Assembly (NCBI GenBank): GCA_037013685.1
Contig: CM072919.1
Span: 54,575,116-54,639,115, forward strand
Length of the DNA stretch: 64,000 nucleotides
Source of the DNA: Acridotheres tristis
Taxonomy: Eukaryota; Chordata; Aves; Passeriformes; Sturnidae
Direction: 5' to 3'
Shown: one piece after another, positions 29,301 through 37,890 of the stretch
Layout: every line of letters starts with the position of its first letter
Position numbering within the stretch: the first letter of the stretch is position 1
Program-made: the position numbers and the translations under genes
Notes under the pieces: generated by a model
What the model was told of the DNA's origin: nothing
Seen by the model: only the letters and a program-made list of their open reading frames with translations
Database searches by the model: none

Positions 29301-32300
29301 ATGAATATTCAAACATACTCACCTCAAAGGGAGAACAGGGATTTTCTAGGCATGCCTAGAAATGTCTGAACATCTGAGACAACTGTCTGCACAACAAAAA
29401 ACCCCTAAAAGTTACCTGTCAGTCCAGCTGTTCATACCTGTAGCTTTCACATCTGCCTAGTATAGTTTAAAATCCTGGCATATGAACTTGCAAAAAGCAT
29501 GTTAGGCACACAGAATTCTTGAGAAAGATGGAACGAAAAAACATTTGGTTTGCTGAAATGAGTACTATGTGTTCTTCCTGTAAAAATGAGGCTTTGGCAC
29601 CTGGAAGCCCAGACAGATAAAAAAGATTTTGGCAAAAACCTGACCAAAAATGGCAAGAGCATACACCAGGACACAGGAGGTTCCTCAAAGAGATTGAGAA
29701 GGTGGTTGACATGCATCAGCACAGTAGAATGAGCTCAGCTACAGAAGCAGAATTTCCTCCTGCAGCAGGAAAATAATGCTTTGAAGAAGTAAGAATTATT
29801 CTGCTGGCTGCCTGTCCCATAATGACAGGTGTTGTTCTCTGGTGCTGGCTGGTTAGGCAGCTGAATTGGCACAGCACACAACTGCTAAGAATGAAGTTAT
29901 TTTGCTGCAAGCATGCATCTTGCGTAAGGCAGAACATAACAAAAATAAAGCTTGCAAAAAGTTGTAAAAGAGCAGAAAGGAGCCTTATAAGCCAGAGGGA
30001 ATTTAAACCTTTTCTTTAATTATTTTAATTTAAAATTAAAATAACTGGAATTCCTCTAGGCAGCAGTCTTCAAAATTCTGTGATTAAGGACTCAGGTGTC
30101 AATTGTTCACTTGATTGCTTGTCAGCACCGAGACTTATATTAATTGCCATCATCCCCTAATTCTGTTCCAAAGGTAGATATTTTAATTAAATTGTTTCAA
30201 TGGTTTATTCTTTTACAGGTATCTTCAAATGGCATACAGTCTACTCCATTGAATCTTGCAACTTACTGGAAATGTGACGCTAGCACTACTGATGTGAGAG
30301 TGGATTATAAATATAATCCAGAGTCTATGAGTGTGCCTAGTACACTGTCTAATGTCCAAGTTGTGGTACCAGTAGATGGAGGAGTAATAAATATGCAGTC
30401 ACTTCCACCTGCAAAATGGTAATATTATTTTCAGGATTTTTTCAGATACATTTTAGTGTATTATTTAGTGTCATATCCTGATAAATTTCACAGGAAGAAA
30501 TAGCAAAATGTGTAATATCAGATGTCTAGATATTTTGTGGTCTAAAACAGATCATGTGCAGCCAATTCACATAAACTGAAAGAGTCAGTGAGTACATATC
30601 CCAACTCTGTAATAATACAAGCCTTTATGAATTTTTCAATGTTTGCTTTCTTTTGTCCAATAGAATAGACAATTTTAATACAGTAACTTGAAACGGTTAA
30701 AAAACATTTTCTCTGTGTGTGTAACAATATATTTTTACAAGGGGATTATATAGAAAAAGTAGCAGAAACGCAGTTTTAAAATATTTCCTGACTGTTCTAA
30801 CTTAAAAAATTAGCTTCTAATGGAAATAGTTTTAAAATAAACCTCTGTAACTGAGGAACTCTCCATAAGCCAGTTAGCACTGTCTCTCAATTCAATACTT
30901 GCAGATTATTAGACTAGCAGCTACCTGCTGAGCCTGCATTTACAGTAGCACTTCAAAGTGTGACATAGATAGCAGGAAATTGTTACAAGTTTGTGGAAAC
31001 AAGCAGAGGGTAGTGAGACTAGACAGAGTAGTACAGTCCTGGAGCAAAAGGTGAGCAGAATTCATTAACTGTGCCTGTAAAGCGTGTTCATACTTGCCCA
31101 GCTGTAACATAAAGCCTGGACTGTTTATTCCCAAAATTGTCTTTTAACATAAAGAGGGCAAAGAACATCAAGTTGAAGGAAGTTACGCTTTATTAACCTT
31201 GTTTCTTATAGATCAGTTTACCTTACAAAGCAAGGTTTAAAAGAAAAATAAACATGATGCATTTATTGGGTAGAGTCTGTTGTTTTTGGAGGCAATACAG
31301 TTACAGGTGTTTATTGGACAATGTAGTAATAGAATATAATTTTAAGTGGAAAGAAAAATCCTTACAGGACTGAATCCGTGTTGACTTGGAGTTTCAAGGA
31401 ATCAGTATTTTAAACCAAATCTTAAGCTTATTCTGGAAAAGAACATGTTCAGTATCCTATCTGAACAACACAGCTACACTGTGGTGAAGCCAGTCTCCCT
31501 GCCCAGGCTTCTTCCAGAAACCCTCTGTAACGAGGCTGGAGCAAAAGCAGGAACACACACCCAGAACACCTAGTGTTAGCTGGGAAGGCTTAGGAACAGT
31601 TGCATTAGTGAATTCACCTAGGCAGCGTCCAAGATCCAGAATTTTAAGCCTGGCAAGCTGACCAAAGGGGAAAAAAAATTCACTTATGTCCCAGGCAGGT
31701 ATAGTATTTGTACTACCTGTACGTGTACTACCTGTTCCATCTAGTGGATTGGGTGGTGAGGTTTTCGTCTTTTTTTATGGAAAAAAGTGCTTTATAGCCT
31801 GACGTCCTGTGAGCATGTCAGTCCTGCTGCATCAATGCCAAGAGCAATTTCAAACCTCTCAGTACTTCATGCTGCTCACAGCTTTAAGTCATTGACTTTC
31901 CTTTGATGCAACTGCTAGAAAGTCCTCCAGGAGTTAAAAAGTCCTGTCAGCCTAGATACTCTTCATACTCTTTTCTGTCCCTTTACAGTGTCTGAAATTA
32001 GCCAGAACAGTGTCACTGATGCCAATGAGTTTTACTAGAATAGAAATGCTCTCAGGACTCTCAATTAGGGGAGAACAATCAGCATTGCTTCCCATTCCAC
32101 CATGAAGCATCAAGGCATAGCTTCCAGACTGCTTCCAGAGAAACTTACCCTTTAAGACTGCAGAGGGGGTTGAATTTTGCAGCCATAAGTGGGGACACAG
32201 GACAGTGTTAAATGTGTAAAAAATTATTGTATAAAATGTGTAAGAGAATGTGTTCTTCTGAGCTCACTGCTCTGGAGTGATGGAGACATACCCTTCTCTG

Positions 32301-35300
32301 TCACTGGTGGGGGTTCGGGGTCTCTCTGGGATCCCTGAGACTGCTTTTGCAGCCCTCAGTGACAGAGCAAGTTCCCGAGCCTTGCCCAGATAGAACTGTG
32401 GCTTGCTGTGAGCTCTCAGACCAGCGGGGAAAAGAGACCAGCACATGCAGAGAGGCACAAATCCATCGTTTATTCTATGAAGGCATCCTATCCAGCATAT
32501 ACCAATGGCTGTTGTTTTACAGGGGTTTTTATATCTTTTGAGGGTTTTACAATTTGCACCAATTACCAAGGGAATTCTACTTTCTAACCAATCCCTGAGG
32601 GATTTTGCATTCAATGCTGGCCTATAGATACTAAAAAAGAATGAACCACTAATATTGAAAATAGATAAGAGGGTCTTCCAAAGGGGGGGAAGCTAAATTC
32701 CTTTTGTATTTGCCATTTCACAAGCCATTTCTTATCTCTAAGCTATGATTTTTCCAAGGAGCTTGTTCTGAGGATGCAGGGAAACTTCCTTCTGTGTTTT
32801 CTGCTCCGTCCACACTTCTCTTTCCCTCTTTTCCTACTGTAGTTTTCCACAGTCTTTCCTTAAAGTGTGCAAATATTTTTATAGACTTCCATTTAGAGAT
32901 GTTTGTAATATATCGGTGTAAATCAGGTGAAACAAATTTCTAAACCCAGTGTTTGTAACTAACCTGCCATTCTCTTACAGGAATGCAGACCAGATGAAAG
33001 CATGTTGGAAAATATCTAACATTTCAGAAAAGTCTGAGAATGGAGGCAAGTTGAACTCTTTTGTTTTCCTATCTTGTACAGAAAATTTTAACAGTAAACA
33101 GGTGATCATTTTAGCCTCTATGCCCTCTAACTCCTTTTTACACATTTTCACATGCTGTATCCTGTTTACTAGTTCACCTTCTTCTCAATTAATTGCTCCT
33201 GAAAGATTCCATTATGAGTGAGATGTCAAAATATAAATTTAATTATTATCTACAGAAGGGAAAATAATGAAGTACCTTGAAAACAGTTAGTAGTTCTAAA
33301 ATAGTTTAGATGGGATAAGAAATTATTGCATTCATGCTATTTGGAAGTGAGCAGCTAGTCAAATGAAAATAGGTTTAACATTTGTGTCTTTCCACACATA
33401 GATAATTTTAAAACATTGGAAGGAGGTAAGTGGAAGTCTGAGCTTAGATATAATATTTTTGACCAACATTTTGAGTCTTGGTTTTGACCATAATGTCTCC
33501 AGGAAAAAACTTAAATCTATGCGTATCTGCTCTGAGTGGTAATTCATACAATATTGCATAAGGTACCAGTCAATAGTTGTCGTCAGCCCAGTGCCTTTCT
33601 TTGAGCTGTAGTTGATGTCACGACCCCTACAGTCTCTGCAGGTGCAATATTTTTCTGAATTAGTAAAATAGCTAACATCTCATCTTCAAAGCCTCTGTGG
33701 AGAAATGAACTGCTAATGTAAACCGGCCTTTAGTCCTGTTAAGAATTTAGTGAAGAGGATTGTGAAATCACAGATTTGCCTGTAATTATGACTGGTTTCA
33801 TATAGAAACCACAAGCATGAACAGAGAAGACAGCTTTTATTCCTGCAAAGTTGTGATTATCATTCCAACAAAATTAGAGAGGATTTTATTGAACACAGGT
33901 GATTACTCTAAGTCTGGTGAACTTTGTCCTCCACTAACCTCAGAGTTCTTTGCTGTTGTCTTCCACTATATTGGATTAGCCCTCTTTTTTTTTTCCCCTT
34001 TTCCAAACTCTATGGCTTCTTTTAAAAGGAAAAATCCTACTGAAACAGAAATGCAGCCAGATGAAGAGGAATTGTACACTTGCAGAGCAGCACAGAGTTG
34101 GCTGCTAGTGATCGACTTTGTGTCTTGTGCATTGACAGCAGATTTGCACATATCCCACTGCTTCTGCAGTATTCCTTCTCTTCCCAACATCTTTTCCTCC
34201 CCTCTTCTTTGAGTATAATCACGTATAGTACTCAGTTCAGGACTGGGCTGATCTTGCACTTACAGAAGCAAGGGGAGAACTTGCACAAACACTGTCAATA
34301 TCAGGACAAGTGTCTTCAAGTCTTTTTTCTTGGTGGACAGCATGATAAAATTTTGGGGGCTTTTTTATGGTCCAACATATTATGTGATCTGTCAGTTGGA
34401 GAGAGATAAAGCACAGAACAAACTTTCAAAGCACTTGATATATGAGTTTCCATATTTAGAGTAGAAAGAATTTCCGGTTTGCAGAAATAAGGCAGACATA
34501 CAGAAGAAATTAAATCGATCTTAAGCTAAATTTATCGAGAACAATTGTTTGAAACAATTTCTTTTAGTTCCTGCATTTACCTCAGTAACATTTAAGTTAC
34601 TAACTTCCTTGTAATTTAGCAGTTCTTATTGACAGGAATAGCAAATTTTTTTAAAGTAAAATTATTCCATTGATCTTAATTTAAATCTCATTTTCCCAGC
34701 ACACTTCACAAGAACAAGAAAAGACCTGTTTTAAAACTAGAAAGTAGTAGTTATGTGGGGATTTTGAAAATGCCTTTCATTGCCTACAGAGATATACTAG
34801 AAGTAGTTTTGAACCATTATTGCTTTTCTAATAGTATCAAAGAGATGCGACTTTACCACTGTCTCTGAAAAAAATCAACTTGAATTTGTGGGAAGTATTT
34901 AATCAGACCTTGTCTTTATTGGAAACATATTTAATTTCTTTCCTTTGGGTACATTACTGTAGAACTGCATTTCTTCCAGTGTTTTTGTTCATGTACTTTC
35001 ATCTAGACAGATCATGACAACTCTTAAATTTCTGATGTAATTTCAGATCTACTAGTGAAAAGCAGATAGTATCTCCCATGTATCAGTCAGATACCATCTA
35101 CCACAAGAGAGATGGTAGTAAGTGCTTGGAGACCCCCAAGCATAAACGGTTATAGGGACCAATCAGAAAAGTAGTGAGGCATTAATCACATTTTGGATAA
35201 TCTTGCAGAAATTTCTAGTGTTTCTCTTTAAATCATTCACTAGTCATTGTCTTAAACAGACCATGGAAAAAACAGACTTGTACTCTTACCTCTTTTGAAA

Positions 35301-35841
35301 ATGTATGTAGGGCTGCCACTGGGAATAGATCTCAAAGGTCACCATCTTAATTTCACTTCTTACTACTAAAAATTTGGCGAGATCATTTAGTTCTTGCAAA
35401 ACAATCACCTCCTCAGTTTTGTTGTGTTTATAGGTTCTGGATCCCTCAGGGCAAAATTTGAGCTTTCGGGAGGACCCAGTAAACCAGCAACACTTGCAGT
35501 GCAATTCATCAGTGAAGGAAGCACCCTTTCAGGAGCAGATGTGGAACTCGTAGGCACTGGCTATCGGCTTTCCCTTCTTAAGAAGAGATTTGCCACTGGT
35601 AAGACATTGACATGCTTGTATATTCAAATCAATATTCTCTAGTGTTAAATTCTCAAATAAGAAACTGTTACATGAGTGATGTATAAACAGTTACTCTTTA
35701 TTGAAACATTTCTGACAAGTCAGTTTGGTTTTCCATAGTTATTCAAACTGCTCCAAGGAAAATATTGACAAAATCTGGTTTATCTACTGACTGCAAAAAA
35801 CTTACCTTTGTCTTTCAGGACGGTATATGGCAGACTGTTGA
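5259..35841 (+). CDS. FCHO2: FCHO2, 3' part of the gene (linker and mu-homology domain)
   Basis: This is the span of the FCHO2 (F-BAR domain only protein 2) coding exons; the exons are listed separately. FCHO2 acts at the plasma membrane early in clathrin-mediated endocytosis, bending membrane with its F-BAR domain and recruiting and activating AP-2, EPS15 and cargo. The fifteen exons without the two optional ones total 1497 nt, 498 codons plus TGA. Human FCHO2 is about 810 residues, so roughly 310 N-terminal residues, including the F-BAR domain, lie left of the window. Recognisable stretches are [67 protein letters not shown] and the C-terminus [18 protein letters not shown]. All exon phases join without a frameshift or stop, so this is an intact gene and not a pseudogene. 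The closest alternatives, FCHO1 and SGIP1, fit the linker less well. Confidence 0.95.
5314..7370 (+). other. FCHO2: FCHO2 intron, probable U12-type AT-AC
   Basis: The intron starts with ATATCCTTT, the textbook U12 AT-AC 5' splice site. It ends in AC at 7369-7370. A branch-point-like CCTTAAC lies at 7354-7360, with its presumed branch A about 11 nt before the 3' end. There is no polypyrimidine tract, as expected for this class. The joined codon is GAT, giving [10 protein letters not shown]. No gene was seen inside. Confidence 0.8.
7371..7549 (+). CDS. FCHO2: FCHO2 exon ([20 protein letters not shown] to SPAIS)
   Basis: 179 nt, entering in phase 1 and leaving in phase 0. It encodes an acidic serine-rich stretch followed by the conserved block [16 protein letters not shown]. 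The donor is TCT|GTAAGT. The AC acceptor is inferred from frame and the U12 signals. Confidence 0.92.
7550..8128 (+). other. FCHO2: FCHO2 intron
   Basis: GT-AG intron between SPAIS and the 12-nt exon. The acceptor is GAAAGCAG preceded by a T/C-rich stretch. Nothing else was recognised. Confidence 0.8.
8129..8140 (+). CDS. FCHO2: FCHO2 12-nt microexon (RHSP)
   Basis: AGGCACAGTCCA is flanked by an AG acceptor and a strong GTAAGT donor. It is phase 0-0 and encodes RHSP, which follows SPAIS in FCHO2 proteins. Automatic gene finders commonly miss an exon this short. Confidence 0.85.
8551..8575 (+). CDS. FCHO2: FCHO2 25-nt small exon (AQMNQNSS)
   Basis: The acceptor is TTCTTGTTTCAG and the donor is CCA|GTAAGT. 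It encodes AQMNQNSS plus one nucleotide, matching the VQMNRNLS-like segment of FCHO2. It is only 25 nt long. Confidence 0.85.
9264..9306 (+). CDS. FCHO2: FCHO2 exon ([13 protein letters not shown])
   Basis: 43 nt. The acceptor is TTTTTCTTAG and the donor is CTGA|GTAAGT. It reads (S)[13 protein letters not shown] and leaves in phase 2, completed by the next exon to give E-K-G-N. Confidence 0.9.
9899..10153 (+). mobile_element. CR1 LINE 3'-end fragment
   Basis: This matches the CR1 3' end in order: a TTTAAACTGAGAG-like stretch, AAGAAATTCATTACTGTGAG, CACCCAGAGAAGTTCTGGATG, GTTCAAGGCCAGTCTGGA, and a final ATTCTGTGATT octamer-like terminus. It is a strongly 5'-truncated copy in an FCHO2 intron, in the sense orientation. 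Ends are approximate. Confidence 0.85.
10248..10342 (+). CDS. FCHO2: FCHO2 exon ([13 protein letters not shown], serine-rich)
   Basis: The acceptor is CTTAATATAG and the donor is TCAG|GTAAAA. It encodes [20 protein letters not shown] and a following serine run. WDPLF is a conserved short motif of the linker, which contacts AP-2. The exon leaves in phase 1. Confidence 0.92.
10343..13624 (+). other. FCHO2: FCHO2 intron before the optional 510-nt exon
   Basis: Non-coding. It contains an A-rich low-complexity tract at about 11050-11105. The opposite-strand 129-codon open frame at 10655-11044 has no recognisable protein and ends in a T-rich stretch that encodes nothing convincing. No other gene was seen. 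Confidence 0.7.
11050..11105. repeat. A-rich low-complexity tract
   Basis: Three long A runs separated by GGC, G and GC. It resembles a decayed poly(A) tail or simple-repeat slippage. No adjacent retroposon head was recognised. Confidence 0.8.
13625..14134 (+). CDS. FCHO2: Candidate FCHO2 cassette exon, 510 nt (170 residues)
   Basis: An open stretch runs from a strong acceptor (CCCTTTTCCTTCAG) to a GG|GTATGC donor. Length is 510 nt, phase 1 to phase 1, so exon 10248-10342 can join it and it can join 14737, or it can be skipped, always in frame. The 170 residues are serine- and threonine-rich, contain ten cysteines, and include [11 protein letters not shown] (residues 72-82), SDLF (125-128) and QLFIEE (136-141). 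It sits exactly in the AP-2-binding linker, next to WDPLF. Retention past the donor gives a stop at 14176-14178. I do not recall this segment in the standard 810-residue human protein, so I infer a regulated or lineage-restricted exon. No expression evidence is available. Confidence 0.7.
14737..14840 (+). CDS. FCHO2: FCHO2 exon ([20 protein letters not shown] to INEI)
   Basis: The acceptor is TTTCTTTCAG and the donor is ATA|GTATGT. It encodes the proline-rich [19 protein letters not shown] and [13 protein letters not shown], among the best-conserved linker blocks of FCHO2 and SGIP1. It leaves in phase 0. Confidence 0.95.
15920..16890 (-). mobile_element. LTR-like element, minus orientation (putative solo ERV LTR)
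   Basis: On the minus strand there is a poly(A)-signal region (AATAAAGCTTTG, complement near 16036) within a non-coding block. The block also carries tandem subrepeats at 16587-16757 and a purine-rich GAGA tract near 16178. It has no CR1 similarity and no coding capacity. Such a layout fits a solo LTR, but I could not fix TG...CA ends or a target-site duplication, so the limits and class are uncertain. Confidence 0.4.
16587..16757. repeat. Tandem repeat, about 21-bp subunits
   Basis: Several diverged copies of a unit like TACCAACAATCCTTGGTTAT occur in a row, for example with CTTGATCATTATCAACAGTC. They sit inside the LTR-like block. The frame-open peptides over it simply mirror the repeat. 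Confidence 0.8.
16905..17400 (-). mobile_element. Old CR1 LINE fragment, minus orientation
   Basis: Resembles the reverse complement of a diverged CR1 3' region: a TTAGAGTGGAAGAGACTTTT-like start, GAGTTTTGAAAATCTCCAGAG, then CTGGCTTCTTTGTG and CTCCAGCCTATTCCTCTCTTG. It is highly decayed, hence an old insertion. Ends are approximate. Confidence 0.7.
17429..17495. repeat. TAC/TTA trinucleotide microsatellite
   Basis: Interrupted run of TAC then TTA/TTG units, beginning TACTACTACTATTATTATTA. Probably length-polymorphic. Confidence 0.9.
17758..17887 (+). CDS. FCHO2: FCHO2 exon ([20 protein letters not shown])
   Basis: The acceptor is CTCTTTTGCTCAG and the donor is TTG|GTAAGT. It encodes the proline-rich [20 protein letters not shown], then the serine-rich [20 protein letters not shown]. 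It leaves in phase 1. Confidence 0.95.
17888..19446 (+). other. FCHO2: FCHO2 intron before the optional 60-nt exon
   Basis: No recognisable element. A 67-codon open frame at 18820-19023 has no splice support or known similarity and is probably chance. Confidence 0.65.
19447..19506 (+). CDS. FCHO2: Candidate FCHO2 cassette exon, 60 nt (20 residues)
   Basis: An open 60-nt segment, phase 1 to phase 1, encodes [20 protein letters not shown] between a modest acceptor (AAATGTAATAG, preceded by a T-rich stretch) and a GTATTG donor. It fits between TPTV and GVSRGPSP in frame whether included or skipped. The reference-like FCHO2 protein I know joins TPTV directly to GVSRGPSP, so this would be an alternative exon at the edge of the mu-homology domain. 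Weak splice sites fit regulated use, but also fit a false positive. Confidence 0.55.
19507..23093 (+). other. FCHO2: FCHO2 intron with a CR1 insertion
   Basis: Contains a reverse-oriented CR1 at about 20405-21110. The rest is AT-rich with no recognised gene. Confidence 0.75.
20405..21110 (-). mobile_element. CR1 LINE 3' fragment, minus orientation
   Basis: Reverse complement of the CR1 3' part: AGAATCATGAAAGTTGGGAA at the 3' terminus, GCCCTTCTCTGGATGTGCTCC, TGCCATTGGCCTTCTTGGCC, and CAGCACTGGGCTTTGTTGAA at the far end. About 0.7 kb, 5' truncated. Open frames inside (20802-21214 and others) are remnants of non-coding and ORF2 3' DNA. Confidence 0.9.
23094..23205 (+). CDS. FCHO2: FCHO2 exon (start of mu-homology domain)
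   Basis: The acceptor is GTATTCTAG and the donor is ACAAA|GTTAGT. It encodes [20 protein letters not shown], then [17 protein letters not shown], the beginning of the mu-homology domain that binds cargo and endocytic adaptors. It leaves in phase 2. Confidence 0.95.
23803..23958 (+). CDS. FCHO2: FCHO2 exon (mu-homology domain)
   Basis: The acceptor is TATTCTCTTTTAG and the donor is ACAG|GTTTCG. It encodes [35 protein letters not shown] and [12 protein letters not shown]. 156 nt, phase 2-2. Confidence 0.95.
23959..24868 (+). other. FCHO2: FCHO2 intron
   Basis: AT-rich GT-AG intron with no recognised element. Confidence 0.8.
24869..25001 (+). CDS. FCHO2: FCHO2 exon (mu-homology domain)
   Basis: The acceptor is TCTCTTTGTAG and the donor is CAG|GTAAAC. 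It encodes [20 protein letters not shown], then [20 protein letters not shown] and LKYQ. Phase 2 to 0. Confidence 0.95.
25430..25645 (+). mobile_element. CR1 LINE 3'-end fragment, interrupted
   Basis: CR1 tail: AGATTAAATATTAAG, CTTTACTGAGAAGGTAG, TTGCCCAGAGAAGTTGTGTA, then CCAACCTGGTCTAATG and GGTTGGAACTATATGACC. It stops before the terminal octamers, where endonuclease-domain sequence of another CR1 starts. This suggests nesting or rearrangement. Confidence 0.8.
25646..28145 (+). mobile_element. CR1 LINE, long decayed copy with endonuclease and RT remnants
   Basis: CR1 ORF2 remnants read in order. The endonuclease-like part includes [13 protein letters not shown] near 25710 and [16 protein letters not shown] near 25850. 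The reverse transcriptase part, 26598-26984, includes [37 protein letters not shown] and [14 protein letters not shown], followed by a [16 protein letters not shown] block near 27005 and a decayed active-site region FEDDTK near 27260 (usually ADD). The non-coding 3' end follows, closing with an ATTCTGTGATTCTG terminus near 28140. Stops and frameshifts throughout make it non-functional. Confidence 0.9.
26598..26984 (+). pseudogene. CR1 reverse transcriptase remnant (RT fingers region)
   Basis: The longest open piece of the CR1 ORF2 copy, 129 codons: [39 protein letters not shown] and the NYRPVSLTS block typical of non-LTR reverse transcriptases. It ends at a TAG after [11 protein letters not shown]. 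The palm active site lies downstream in other frames and is mutated. It is inactive, part of the LINE above. Confidence 0.88.
28150..29275 (+). mobile_element. Second CR1 LINE fragment, more diverged
   Basis: Immediately follows the previous CR1 terminus. It reads through [12 protein letters not shown] near 28200, TTGGAACGCCTTTCAACACC near 28290 and the [17 protein letters not shown] part near 28540. The 3' domain follows: ACCACACCTGGGGTGCTGTG, TGGACCAGACAGCCTCCAGA, ending near TATTCTGTGCATC. A different, older subfamily is likely. Confidence 0.8.
30219..30418 (+). CDS. FCHO2: FCHO2 exon (mu-homology domain)
   Basis: The acceptor is TTCTTTTACAG and the donor is AATG|GTAATA. It encodes [40 protein letters not shown] and [20 protein letters not shown]. 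200 nt, phase 0 to 2. Confidence 0.95.
30419..32980 (+). other. FCHO2: FCHO2 intron with an LTR-like insertion
   Basis: The LTR-like block is at about 32240-32815. The segment 31140-32220 has a TTTATTAACC tract that could belong to another decayed LTR, but I could not define it. No exon was seen. Confidence 0.7.
32240..32815 (-). mobile_element. Putative solo ERV LTR, minus orientation
   Basis: A moderately GC-rich, CT-rich non-coding block. It has a minus-strand poly(A) signal (complement of CGTTTATTCTATG near 32467) about 200 bp from its left end and a TATATC/TTTTTATATC motif near 32526, a layout typical of avian LTRs. No internal retroviral genes flank it. Ends, class and duplicated target site were not determined. 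Confidence 0.5.
32981..33045 (+). CDS. FCHO2: FCHO2 exon (mu-homology domain) with GC donor
   Basis: The acceptor is TTCTCTTACAG. The codons read (W)[20 protein letters not shown] and GG. Frame and the following SGSLRAKF block require the exon to end at 33045, where the donor is GAG|GCAAGT, a GC-type 5' splice site with otherwise ideal consensus. Phase 2 to 1. Confidence 0.9.
33046..35433 (+). other. FCHO2: FCHO2 GC-AG intron
   Basis: Begins GCAAGT and ends TTTATAG. It contains no recognisable gene. Open frames at 33817-34409 on both strands overlap each other and show no known protein. Confidence 0.8.
35434..35598 (+). CDS. FCHO2: FCHO2 exon (mu-homology domain)
   Basis: The acceptor is TTGTGTTTATAG and the donor is ACTG|GTAAGA. 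It encodes [40 protein letters not shown] and [14 protein letters not shown]. 165 nt, phase 1-1. Confidence 0.95.
35819..35841 (+). CDS. FCHO2: FCHO2 last coding exon (GRYMADC stop)
   Basis: The acceptor is CTTTGTCTTTCAG. The codons read (G)RYMADC then TGA at 35839-35841, the usual C-terminus of FCHO2 (RY-ADC). Confidence 0.95.
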
Positions 35842-37890
35842 TGTACCTGTGAAAGTCATCGGATCAGGATTGCAAGAAACACACTCTGCCCTCTCTACTT
35901 TTCAAACACTAGTTTAACATGCATTAATTTTTCCAAAATATTGACCTACTTTGAGGCTAAACTACAGAAAATAAATGCACTTTGAAGAGTCATTTTGGAA
36001 ACTTTTTATTACTTTACAATAGCACTGAAGTTAACTTCAACACTGTCTGTAAATGATCAACTGCAATACTTGGGAAAATTTGCTGAAAAATTAGTAATTT
36101 TATATAGAGGAAGTCAAAATAGTAATCCACAGTTGTAATGGAAGTATGAAATTTTATGTTGTACTGTAAACCTAAAAATGTAGAAGAGCTAGTAAGAAAT
36201 ATTTGAGCTTTTCATAAGTAATACTCATTTTTCAGATTCTTTAATTGCCAGCTTTGAATTGACAGTTTATAAAGACAGCAGAGGCCAAGTCTTGTGTAGT
36301 TCTTCTTTCCATTCATACCACAAGACCAATTGAGTTAGAGATACATAAAAGTAACTTGATGCCCATATATCATATATTATTGAAATGTAAGTTGTTTTAC
36401 ATAGGGTTTTTTTAAACAAGTGCAATGTGTTACAAATTGCAAAACACAGCAGAGATTTACTTCTGCAGTTAGTAAATTTTTTTGGGCCTTGTAATTGTTT
36501 GAGTTAATGCAGTAGATTTAATTTATTTTTATATTAATTGCATAACATTTGTGCCTTTCAAAAAAGCCTGTGCCTATTCAATTTGATACTCACGTGCCTC
36601 ACTTCCTTTTTCAAAGTCTGGCTCTTCATCAAGAAAGCATGGTGTTTGTATTATACACACTAAAAATTCTTTTTACTACAATTTATTTAGAAGGCAGGTC
36701 TGGAAAAACTGTAGTTTGTTTTAAAAGAAATCTAAAACACTGAATTACTTCCCTTGAGGAATAATTGCAATTAAATGTGGCTTTAGTAAAGGGAGCTGCA
36801 TCATGCAGGACTTGGAAACTTTTTCATTAAGTAATTTCAATGTCACCAAAGAGGAGAATTTGAAAAATCAGTGAAGACAGGAAAAACAAACTTCTAAAAG
36901 CAAATAGCATTACTCTTTGCTTTAGCTATAAGTCTTCATACTTTGAGTGGTTTTGGGGATGTATGATGTGAATGTACACATAGTACTTCAGGAGGCATTT
37001 TAAAAGGATATTTTATGGCTGCAGGATGACAAATCCTGTCGTGTATTCATTTTTTTTTTAACTAGCTATTTTAATATTTGTATTGTAATCTAATCTGCTT
37101 GCTACAGCCTGAGAACGGGGATGTGACACATCAGTAACAATTTTTTAAAGCAAGTCACTAATTTAGAAAATTTTCTATGTATTTGTATTACCAAGTTGTT
37201 TTATTGTAATGTTGAAATCATAAGCATTGGGGCAAAATAATTAAATAACCTGCATGTGGCAATTTCAAATGAACATTTAGCATACCAGTATCTATTTCAA
37301 ATTCTCTATTAAAACAGTAAAACATGCTTGAGTTAATTCATGCAAAGCCAGTAATGAATTGGACTGCTGAAGCTTTACAAGAAATTATGCCTTTGTAGAA
37401 GCTGCATAAATTGTCGTGTACACTAGACACTTTTGCTGGTGAGAGTTTCATTGTTAGTACTAAGAACATAGAGTACTGTAGATTTGATTGGAAGAGTATA
37501 TTTGGCTCCTATATTTTGCTAATCTTATTGATGATAAATTTGCAACCCATAAAATGGCAGTCTTTTTATTGGAATTTCAATTGTAACCTGCTTTGCAATC
37601 AAACTGATTAACACAACAATATTTTATTAATGAAAACCCAAATCTATTATTGCTATTTTAAATCAAGTATTACATTAATTTTTAAGTTAAATGAAGTAGT
37701 TAATGTTTCAGCACTTTTAAACTAGCCTTCATTCAGGTGTTTTTCATATATTTGCATTGGGTGCAGGTTACAATTTTGAAGCCATACAAGTTTATATAGA
37801 CATTTTTTAAAGAAATTCAAAAACAATGTTAAAAAGTACGTGTAGCTATCTGATTTTAAATAAAAAAAAAGTATGTAGCAAGCTGGTTCT
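35842..37890 (+). other. FCHO2: FCHO2 3' untranslated region (extent estimated)
   Basis: Follows the stop codon. Candidate poly(A) signals are AATAAA at 35970-35975 and about 37858-37863; further weak candidates (AATAAAC) lie near 38090 and 38320. The end chosen here is an estimate. Confidence 0.45.
35970..35975 (+). terminator. FCHO2: Proximal FCHO2 poly(A) signal AATAAA
   Basis: Canonical AATAAA about 130 nt after the FCHO2 stop. It could yield a short 3'UTR isoform. No supporting transcript evidence. Confidence 0.5.

Larger units (their letters stand above)
25002..30218 (+). other. FCHO2: FCHO2 intron packed with CR1 copies
   Basis: At least three CR1 segments in the sense orientation occupy about 25430-29275. 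The rest (25002-25430 and 29280-30218) shows no recognisable gene. The opposite-strand frame 29447-29722 has no identifiable product. Confidence 0.8.
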
